From assembly GCA_004295045.1 (NCBI GenBank), contig SHND01000062.1:1-46411 (forward strand): 46,411 nucleotides of DNA. The letters run 5' to 3'. Source of the stretch: Chloroflexota bacterium. GTDB taxonomy: Bacteria; Chloroflexota; Anaerolineae; UBA4142; SHND01. Every line of letters starts with the position of its first letter. Within the stretch, counting starts at the first letter, position 1. This document shows, in pieces, positions 40,346 through 46,411 of the stretch. A program made the translations under genes and the position numbers. The notes below the pieces were generated by a model. That model did not search any database. It saw only the letters and a list, made by a program, of their open reading frames with translations, and had not been told where the DNA came from.

Positions 40346-42213
40346 GCATCGTTCTCCAAGATTTGGTAAAACACATCGGCGCTCACACCGTCGTAGATCA
40401 TGTCTCGCTGGAGGTTCATGATGGCGAGCTGTTGGTGCTGCTCGGTCCAAGCGGCAGTGGCAAGAGTACGATTCTGCGCATCATTGCCGGATTGATTCCC
40501 GCCGATCAGGGACGCGTGTGGCTGCACGGACGCGATGTGACGGATTTGTCGCCGCAGCAGCGCAACACCGGTTTTGTCTTTCAAAATTATTCGCTCTTTC
40601 GGCACATGACGGTCGCGGACAATATCGAATTTGGTCTTGCTTCGCGCCATGTGCCAAAAGCGCAGCGCACGGCGAAACGCGAAGAATTGTTGGCGTTAGT
40701 TGGGCTGGCGGGTTTGGGCGGACGCTATCCAAAACAATTATCGGGCGGGCAGCAGCAGCGCGTTGCGGTGGCGCGCGCGTTGGCGTTTGAACCATCTGTC
40801 CTGTTGCTCGATGAACCCTTTGGCGCACTCGACGTGAAAATTCGCGCCCAGCTGCGTCAGGCGCTCAAAGAAATTCAACAGCGCATCAGAGTGACGACGA
40901 TTTTGGTAACGCATGATCAAGAAGAAGCGTTTGAACTGGCAGACCGCATCGGCGTCATTGATCGCGGAAAATTGTTAGAAGTGGGTCCGCCCACCGCCTT
41001 GTATCGCAGTCCGCAGCAAGAATTTGTCGCCACTTTTTTGGGCGGCGCGAATTTGCTCGCGGGGCAAGCCAAAGCGGGGCGCGTCAACTTGGGTTCGATG
41101 GAATTGTCGAATGCCGCATCCTATACCACCGTTGACCCGGAAGGGCGTTTGGAAGTTTTGTTTCGTCCCGAAGACTTGATGCTGGCAACCCAACGCGAAG
41201 AATTGACGATTCCTGTTTTGGGGCAAGGTGTTATCGAAGAGGTATTGTTTTTGGGAACGCTGCAGCGTTTGCGCTTGCGTTTGCAGCCGCTGCCCGACAC
41301 CTGGCATTTGCCGCCCGAATTTGGTGAAACCGGCGTCCCAATTCAAATCGCGCGCATCCCGCGCAGCGATGGACATTTGGATTTTCAAGTAGGACAGCAA
41401 GTGTGGGTGGGCATTCACAATTTTCATATTCTGCCGCGCATCCCGATGCGGCTCGCGATCGGGCTGGATGAACATACCAATGCAGAGGTATTGTTAAATT
41501 ACAGCGCGCTGCTCGCGCGTATTACGAATGGACCGCTGACGGTGATCGCGGTGGCAGAAGACCGTGCGGACGCAGCGCAATTATCAAAATATGCGCGCGA
41601 TAATTTGATGGCGCACACAGGCGAAGTGAATTATCACATTCGCGCGGGGCGCTCGCCCGAAGAACTTGTGCGTGATTTGAAACAGGGCGCGTACGATTTG
41701 CTCGTGTTGGCGGAACCGCGCAAAATCGCGCCGCGCGCCGAAACGAATTTGCGTGAACTGGTGCGCCGTTCACCGTTGCCGGTTTTGATTGTCAAAGGCG
41801 AACACGCGTCCATTCGCCGCATCCTGTTTTGTACCGCCGGCGGCGAACCGGGCAAACGCGACATTATTTTTGGCGGACGCATCGCGCGCCGCGCGGGCGC
41901 GGCAACGACGCTGCTGTACGTGGATGCCGCGACGGTTCGGGCAGCGCGTCCCTGGATTACAAATCATCTTGAAGAAGGCGCGCTTACCTTGCGCAATCAA
42001 GGAATTCAAGTGGGCGTCAAAGAACGGCACGGCGTCATCATCGAAGAAATTTTGCAAGAGATTCAGCAAGGCGAGCACGATTTGGTCGTCATTGGCAGAC
42101 ATCTCGAAACCGCGCAAACGCGGTTTGCCCAAACGGATTTAGCAAGTGAAATTTTACAGCGCGCCGAATGTCCAGTGCTGATCGTGACCGGTGATCTGAA
42201 TCGTCTTGGCTGA
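40342..42213 (+). CDS. cysA: Sulfate ABC transporter ATPase CysA fused to two universal stress protein-like domains
   Basis: 623 residues, against about 350 for ordinary CysA. The ABC domain (1-235) has Walker A GPSGSGKS (35-42), signature LSGGQ (133-137), Walker B LLLDEP (153-158) and H-loop His191. A TOBE-like regulatory region follows (about 240-370). The extra 250 residues form two Usp-like halves, about 385-487 (LTVIAVAEDRADA, YDLLVLAEPRK, SPLPVLIVKG) and 490-617 (RRILFCTAGGEPGKRDI, HDLVVIGRHLE, ECPVLIVTG). Usp domains bind nucleotide or sense stress, so they may control sulfate uptake. The reading frame is intact across the joint. The cysW gene overlaps its start by four bases. Confidence 0.92.
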   Translation: MSIVLQDLVKHIGAHTVVDHVSLEVHDGELLVLLGPSGSGKSTILRIIAGLIPADQGRVWLHGRDVTDLSPQQRNTGFVFQNYSLFRHMTVADNIEFGLASRHVPKAQRTAKREELLALVGLAGLGGRYPKQLSGGQQQRVAVARALAFEPSVLLLDEPFGALDVKIRAQLRQALKEIQQRIRVTTILVTHDQEEAFELADRIGVIDRGKLLEVGPPTALYRSPQQEFVATFLGGANLLAGQAKAGRVNLGSMELSNAASYTTVDPEGRLEVLFRPEDLMLATQREELTIPVLGQGVIEEVLFLGTLQRLRLRLQPLPDTWHLPPEFGETGVPIQIARIPRSDGHLDFQVGQQVWVGIHNFHILPRIPMRLAIGLDEHTNAEVLLNYSALLARITNGPLTVIAVAEDRADAAQLSKYARDNLMAHTGEVNYHIRAGRSPEELVRDLKQGAYDLLVLAEPRKIAPRAETNLRELVRRSPLPVLIVKGEHASIRRILFCTAGGEPGKRDIIFGGRIARRAGAATTLLYVDAATVRAARPWITNHLEEGALTLRNQGIQVGVKERHGVIIEEILQEIQQGEHDLVVIGRHLETAQTRFAQTDLASEILQRAECPVLIVTGDLNRLG

Positions 42214-42226
42214 CGAACTATTTTGT

Positions 42227-43333
42227 ATGAACGCATTGACAAACATTCGCATTCTCGATCTCTCACGGCTTTTGCCGGGTCCGTATGCGACACAATTATT
42301 GGCAAACCTGGGCGCAGAGGTTATCAAAATCGAACGCCCGCCGCTCGGCGATTACGCGCGCGCGCTGCCGCCATTTATGACGTTGCACGCCGACCAATTT
42401 GAGGGCGCGGTCTTTGCGCAAAATAACCAAAACAAAAAAAGCGCCGCGCTCGATTTTGACACCGAACGCGGACGCGCAATTTTGTTAAGGTTGTGCGAAC
42501 GCGCCGATGTGTTTGTCGAATCGTTTCGCCCCGGCGCGTTGGCGCGGCGCGGACTGGATTACAAAACAGTGTGCGCGCACAACCCCAGAATCATTTATTG
42601 TTCATTGAGCGGCTATGGGCAAAACGGCGCGTATCGTGACCGCGCGGGGCACGATTTGAATTACCTCGCGCTGGCGGGCATTTTGAAACTGAATGGTGCG
42701 CGCACACAATCGCCCGCGCCGCTCCCTGTTCAGGTCGCCGACCTCGCGGGCGGAATGAATGCGGCATTGCAAATTGTCGCAGCGTTGTTGGAACGCGAAC
42801 GCACGGGCAAAGGAAAATTTCTCGACATCGCGTTGTTCGACGCGGCGGTAGAATGGATGCAATCGGTGCTGGGCGCGAACTATCGCGCGGAGGGTGAAAA
42901 TCCACAACGCGGCGAGTTGCCGCTGGCAGGGGCGTACCCGTGTTACAACGTGTACGAAACGCGCGACGCGCAATACATCGCGCTCGGTGCGCTCGAACCA
43001 ATTTTCTGGAAAGCATTTTGCGTCAACATCGAACGCGCCGATTTAGTTGATTCGCAGTTTGACGCGGATGCCATTCCGCGCGTCGCGGAAATTTTTCGAA
43101 CGCGCACACGCGCGGAATGGATTGAATTTTCACAGCGCTGCGATTGCTGCCTCGAGCCATTGCTCGATGTGAGTGAAACATACGCGCATCCGCAAGTGAT
43201 TGCGCGCAATTTAATTTCGCGTGATGGACGCGTCCCGCGCTTGGGCGAGGACACCGAAAGTGTTTTGCGCGAGTTCGGAATCGCAGAAAACGAAATCAAG
43301 GAATTAAAGGAAACGGGTGCGATCGGCGCGTGA
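42227..43333 (+). CDS. Family III CoA-transferase (CaiB/BaiF type)
   Basis: 368 residues from the ATG at 42227, 13 bases after the transporter ATPase stop; no clear ribosome binding site. Family landmarks: ILDLSRLLPGPYATQLLANLGAEVIKIE (about 8-35), NKKSAALDFDTERGRAILLRL, and SGYGQNGAYRDRAGHDLNYLALAG, whose Asp in GHD is the expected catalytic residue. Enzymes of this family move CoA between carboxylic acids, for example in carnitine, oxalate or bile acid metabolism. It is shorter than typical members (about 400). It is convergent, three bases apart, with the RidA-like gene. The substrate is unknown. Confidence 0.9.
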   Translation: MNALTNIRILDLSRLLPGPYATQLLANLGAEVIKIERPPLGDYARALPPFMTLHADQFEGAVFAQNNQNKKSAALDFDTERGRAILLRLCERADVFVESFRPGALARRGLDYKTVCAHNPRIIYCSLSGYGQNGAYRDRAGHDLNYLALAGILKLNGARTQSPAPLPVQVADLAGGMNAALQIVAALLERERTGKGKFLDIALFDAAVEWMQSVLGANYRAEGENPQRGELPLAGAYPCYNVYETRDAQYIALGALEPIFWKAFCVNIERADLVDSQFDADAIPRVAEIFRTRTRAEWIEFSQRCDCCLEPLLDVSETYAHPQVIARNLISRDGRVPRLGEDTESVLREFGIAENEIKELKETGAIGA

Positions 43334-43336
43334 ACG

Positions 43337-44080
43337 TTAGGAAATCACAATTTCGCGCAGTGTGCGGCGCGCGTCCACTTCAAACTCCATCCCCTCAATC
43401 GGCGGGCGCGTCAAATACCAACGCACTCCTTGCAGCTGCGCGCGTCCGAGCGGCTCTAACAACGCCTCGCGCAAGAACGAAAAAATGTTTTGCGCGGTGT
43501 ACACATTGACTGCCGAGCAGTCATCCCATTTCAAATCCAAAACATCCAACCGTTCTTGTAATTCGCGCATGACGTGGGTTGCTTTTTCGCGCATCGCGTC
43601 GTCGGATGTTTCGCCCGCGCGCACGATTCCACTGCTGCTGCTGTCCGCCGCGCCCGACAAAACAAATTCGGGAATTGTATTGCGCGTTTCCGTCGGCACG
43701 GTGTACGCAAACGCGTAAACGACTTGGGTCGCGGGTGGATTGATTTCGGCGGCAACATTACTGCGCGTGATGGGACTGACGCCCTCGACCATGAGGTCAT
43801 GCTTTTGCAGCGCGGGCAAATACGTTTTGTTGTTGAATTCGGCAAAGTCGGTTGTGTTCAAACGACGCGGCGAACGCAATTCCAGCGAACACAACGCGTG
43901 AACGGGTCTGCCCTGTTGCTGCAAATGCGCGGCAATGAAATCAACGCCTTCGGCAACGGCAAAGGGCTGCAAGAATGTCGCGTGGACAATGCCGTAACCG
44001 GCATCGGCGACCACCGCGCCCGAAAACGGAACGCCGCCGCGTAAAAATTTGAAACTACCGCGTGGGTTTGAAATAATCAT
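43337..44080 (-). CDS. RidA/YjgF-like protein
   Basis: 247 residues, ATG at 44080 with AAAGGAG upstream. The C-terminal half reads like a RidA domain: EFVLSGAAD, SSGIVRAGETSDDAMREKA, LDLKWDDCSAVNVYTAQNI. The N-terminal half has a similar but weaker copy (ALCSLELRSP, FAEFNNKTYLPALQKHDLM), so it looks like a two-domain RidA relative, such as deaminases of the 2-aminomuconate type. Such proteins hydrolyse reactive enamine/imine intermediates. It is 20 bases downstream of the MttB-family gene on the same strand, so the two form an operon. The exact substrate is unknown. Confidence 0.7.
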   Translation of the reverse strand: MIISNPRGSFKFLRGGVPFSGAVVADAGYGIVHATFLQPFAVAEGVDFIAAHLQQQGRPVHALCSLELRSPRRLNTTDFAEFNNKTYLPALQKHDLMVEGVSPITRSNVAAEINPPATQVVYAFAYTVPTETRNTIPEFVLSGAADSSSSGIVRAGETSDDAMREKATHVMRELQERLDVLDLKWDDCSAVNVYTAQNIFSFLREALLEPLGRAQLQGVRWYLTRPPIEGMEFEVDARRTLREIVIS

Positions 44081-44100
44081 TTGGTTTCTCCTTTGGTGGG

Positions 44101-45576
44101 TTACGATAATTCAAATTCCAACACAGGCAATTCATCCATCCCATTTTGTTTTGCCACGCGCGCGACAATTTCTTGCAACGCGCGCGCAACATTTTCATCC
44201 ATGGCGCGCGGCGGCAATTCCTTTTCAATTTTTTCGCGCTGCACGCGCGCGCGCGCAATCGTATCCATTTTGCCTTGCGCGAGCCATGTGCGCCGCGTCA
44301 CGCGATCCACAATCGGCGAATGTTGAATTTGGTCAAGCCGAAAGCGCTCGAACGTTTGCGCGGAATCTAAAAACGTCCCACCGGGTCCAATCGCTTGCAG
44401 CATTGCGAGCGCGAACGTTCCTTCTTCCACGCGTCCAATGCCTTGCACTGTTTTGCGCGCCATCGCAATCACTTCGGCGTCCGCAATCATTTTTTCGATG
44501 CTGAATGCGCCCGCGCTGTCGAGCAAACCCGCGCCGCTCATCATGTTCACGCCCGCGAGCGCGCCAAGCAGCGCGCTCATGCCCGTTTCCCAACCCGCCT
44601 GCATGTCGGGCAATTTTGTATCGGACAAACACAAATAGCCGTGCGTGGGCAAGCCGAGCTGTTTTGCCACTTGTGAAGTTGCACATGACATCATCGAACT
44701 TTCGAGCGCGCCAAGCGGTGTCACGCCCATCCGCATATCGAAAATGGACGGCGCGCCGCCGAATACAACCGGCGCGCCCGGCTGCGCGCATTGCTGCAGC
44801 GTGAGTCCCGAAAAATTTTCCGCGACGTGCTGGACGACGGAGCCAATCAACGTGATTGGCGCGGCGGCGCCGGACAATGGAACGGCGACAAGTTCCATCG
44901 GAATAAAATTGCGCGCGCCTTCGATGATGTTCGCGCTTGTGTTGTCGCTCCACTGCAAGGGGGGGGTGGGACAAACGTCAAACACGGCGCGCGGTTTTTG
45001 TTTCAACGCGTTAGCGTCGCCGCGCGTTGCGCACAATAATTCGCGCATCACGCTCATCGTTTCCACCGCGAATGCGCCGGTCACAATCGGTTTATCGGAA
45101 CAGCGCAAACACAAATACAAACGATACAAATCGCCCATTTCGCCCGGCACATCTTCCGGGATGAACGCGGTGGCGAGCGCATCGAACGCGGGCAAAGCAT
45201 CCGCAATGCGCGCGTATGCGACAAAATCGCGCGTGACGGGCGCGCGATATTCATGCGTGATGCTGTCGTACATCCACAACGCGGACGAACCGGGGTCGAA
45301 ATGAATCGCGTCACCGCCGTACTGGACTTTTGGATTTCCCTGCGCGTCGTACAGAAAAAATTCGCGCGGCGCGGATTTTAATGCGCGTTGGACGAGTGTG
45401 CGCGGAATCTGCGCGGTGCCGGTTTCAAAATCCACCTCCGCGCCAAAGTCCGCGAGTAATTCCAACGCCGGTTGCCATTGAAAAATGACGCCGGGATTTT
45501 CGAGAATCGCAAACGCTTCGTCGAGAATTTGCGGAATCAATTCAGGGTCGAGAAATTGGACGCGCGGGCGGAACAT
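44101..45576 (-). CDS. Non-pyrrolysine MttB-family (trimethylamine methyltransferase-like) protein
   Basis: 491 residues from the ATG at 45576 (GGAG upstream). MttB-family landmarks: HFDPGSSALWMYDSITHEYRAP, DVPGEMGDLYRLYLCLRCSDKPIVTGAF, PLQWSDNTSANIIEGARNFIPMELVAVPLSGAAAPITLIGSVVQ, and GLPTHGYLCLSDTKLPDMQAGWETGMSALLGALAGVNMMSGAG. The frame is read through without an in-frame amber codon, so it is of the non-pyrrolysine group. Characterised members of that group demethylate quaternary amines such as glycine betaine, proline betaine or carnitine and pass the methyl to a corrinoid protein. No corrinoid protein is encoded in the window. The RidA-like gene follows. Confidence 0.9.
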   Translation of the reverse strand: MFRPRVQFLDPELIPQILDEAFAILENPGVIFQWQPALELLADFGAEVDFETGTAQIPRTLVQRALKSAPREFFLYDAQGNPKVQYGGDAIHFDPGSSALWMYDSITHEYRAPVTRDFVAYARIADALPAFDALATAFIPEDVPGEMGDLYRLYLCLRCSDKPIVTGAFAVETMSVMRELLCATRGDANALKQKPRAVFDVCPTPPLQWSDNTSANIIEGARNFIPMELVAVPLSGAAAPITLIGSVVQHVAENFSGLTLQQCAQPGAPVVFGGAPSIFDMRMGVTPLGALESSMMSCATSQVAKQLGLPTHGYLCLSDTKLPDMQAGWETGMSALLGALAGVNMMSGAGLLDSAGAFSIEKMIADAEVIAMARKTVQGIGRVEEGTFALAMLQAIGPGGTFLDSAQTFERFRLDQIQHSPIVDRVTRRTWLAQGKMDTIARARVQREKIEKELPPRAMDENVARALQEIVARVAKQNGMDELPVLEFELS

Positions 45577-45638
45577 GAACACTCCAGTCGTTCGAAAGTT
45601 GGAACAGTATTGTACTACGGCTTGTTCGGATTGCGTGC

Positions 45639-45644
45639 TATAGT
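45639..45644 (+). promoter_or_regulatory. -10 box 7 nt from the RNase H start codon
   Basis: TATAGT, then seven bases and the ATG at 45652. No good -35 hexamer is visible. It is the fourth gene in the window with this exact spacing. Confidence 0.5.
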
Positions 45645-45651
45645 ACGAAAG

Positions 45652-46308
45652 ATGAACAAAAAACAAAAATACTATGTTGTCTGGAAAGGCCGGCGCGCCG
45701 GAATTTTTTCAACGTGGGCGGAAGCGGAAGCGCAAGTGAAGGGATTCGCGGGAGCGCAGTTCAAAGCGTTCAGCTCGCGTGCGGAGGCGGACGCGGCGTT
45801 TCGTAATGGGCGGGTAGCAACGGAACCGGGCTCCGTTGCTACCCCACGTTCCGTTACCCCATCCGCGCGTTGGCACCAACTGCGTTTGATTGGAATTCCA
45901 TCGCCGATTCAGCCCAGCTATTGCGCGGACGCAGCGTGCGCGGGAAATCCGGGTGTGATGGAATATCGCGCGGTGAAAACGGAAACAGGCGAAATTCTGT
46001 TCGCGCGCGGACCATTTCCCGAAGGCACAAACAACATTGGCGAATTCTTGGCGCTCGTGGAAACCTTACAAATTTTGCGCGAGCGCAATGACGCGTCGCC
46101 CATTTATTCCGATTCGCGCAATGCAATCAACTGGGTGAAAGCGAAAACGTGCAAAACGCAACTGTCGGAAAATTCGCGCAACGCAGAATTGTTTGAACGC
46201 ATCGAACGCGCAGAGGAATGGCTGCGCGAAAATTCGTACGCAAATAAAATTTTGAAATGGGATACGGAAAATTGGGGCGAGATTCCGGCGGATTATGGTC
46301 GCAAGTAG
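45652..46308 (+). CDS. rnhA: RNase H1 with N-terminal viroplasmin-type hybrid-binding domain
   Basis: 218 residues from the ATG at 45652. The N-terminal viroplasmin/HBD domain (1-47; KYYVVWKGRRAGIFSTWAEAEAQVKGF) binds RNA-DNA hybrids. The RNase H domain (about 85-218) has the four catalytic acids: Asp in YCADAACAGNPG, Glu in NNIGEFLALVE, Asp in IYSDSRNAI, and the last Asp in PADYGRK. It removes RNA from hybrids such as R-loops. The linker (about 50-75) contains a perfect 13-base inverted repeat at 45812-45844. A TATAGT box lies 7 nt before the ATG, pointing to a leaderless mRNA. It is divergent from the MttB-family gene. Confidence 0.93.
   Translation: MNKKQKYYVVWKGRRAGIFSTWAEAEAQVKGFAGAQFKAFSSRAEADAAFRNGRVATEPGSVATPRSVTPSARWHQLRLIGIPSPIQPSYCADAACAGNPGVMEYRAVKTETGEILFARGPFPEGTNNIGEFLALVETLQILRERNDASPIYSDSRNAINWVKAKTCKTQLSENSRNAELFERIERAEEWLRENSYANKILKWDTENWGEIPADYGRK
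45812..45844. repeat. Perfect inverted repeat inside the RNase H linker
   Basis: GGGTAGCAACGGA (45812-45824) and TCCGTTGCTACCC (45832-45844) are perfect complements with a seven-base loop; a further partial copy (CGTTCCGTTACCCC) follows. It stays in frame and encodes TEPGSVATPRSVTPS between the two domains. Confidence 0.75.
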
Positions 46309-46411
46309 TTTTGAAATTATATCAGTTTTTGTATCGGTTCGCGCCTTTACGACTTTGCGCGACTTTGGTTTAATACGCGGAAAATAGAGTGCGTCGAGTT
46401 TCAATAACTTG
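46309..46411. other. Downstream sequence to the window end
   Basis: About 100 bases after the RNase H stop. No gene, terminator or repeat that I can support. Confidence 0.4.

Noticed and set aside
44101..45576. Pyrrolysine-containing MttB
   Set aside because: The frame is continuous without an in-frame amber codon, so it belongs to the non-pyrrolysine group.
1..46411. CRISPR array or phage region
   Set aside because: No regularly spaced repeats, Cas genes, integrase, capsid or terminase genes are visible.

Overview
The window looks like a chromosomal contig from an uncultured Chloroflexota bacterium, most likely Anaerolineae-like. This is inference. It rests on Thr/Pro linkers in surface proteins, lipoprotein solute-binding proteins, the absence of recognisable outer-membrane genes, very frequent GCGCGC words, and a mix of Shine-Dalgarno-led and apparently leaderless genes. 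I found no rRNA, tRNA or CRISPR array.

Layout. 1-7.6 kb is an exopolysaccharide locus: a polytopic GT39-type glycosyltransferase, an initiating polyprenyl-phosphate sugar transferase, a Wzz/BY-kinase fusion, and an anchored beta-propeller protein. It is flanked by the tail of one DUF4038/collagenase-type glycoside hydrolase (1-261) and a complete paralogue (7643-9676, minus). 9.7-17.4 kb (minus) holds envelope and secreted proteins: a small membrane protein, a conserved unknown, a subtilase, a TPR lytic transglycosylase and an Ig-like secreted protein. 17.6-23.7 kb (plus) is a tight run of corA, radC, an ARMT1-type phosphatase, a DUF2207 membrane protein and a glutamate-receptor-like channel. 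23.7-26.6 kb (minus) is a defence/stability island with a three-gene restriction-modification system and a PIN toxin-antitoxin pair.

26.7-31.8 kb (minus) carries a small unknown protein, an RRM RNA-binding protein, an esterase, an unusual zinc-ribbon/subtilase/CBM48 protein, and a short operon encoding a membrane protein and a cytosolic FtsK-type ATPase. The ATPase gene sits under a consensus promoter with a LexA-like palindrome in its spacer. 31.9-37.3 kb (minus) is an AapJQMP-type polar amino-acid ABC importer, split between permease and ATPase by a toxin-antitoxin pair on the opposite strand. 37.5-43.3 kb (plus) is a sulfate ABC importer whose ATPase carries two universal-stress-like domains, followed by a class III CoA-transferase. 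43.3-45.6 kb (minus) has a RidA-like protein and a non-pyrrolysine MttB-family methyltransferase. The window ends with a two-domain RNase H.

The strongest leads are the SOS-like promoter of the FtsK-type gene, the receptor channel with an altered selectivity filter, the CysA-universal stress fusion, the zinc-ribbon/S8/CBM48 protease, four genes with a -10 box exactly 7 nt from the start codon, the toxin-antitoxin insertion in the aap operon, and a switch from C-ending to G-ending codons inside the glycoside hydrolase gene. All functions are assigned from sequence motifs read by eye; no database search was run.
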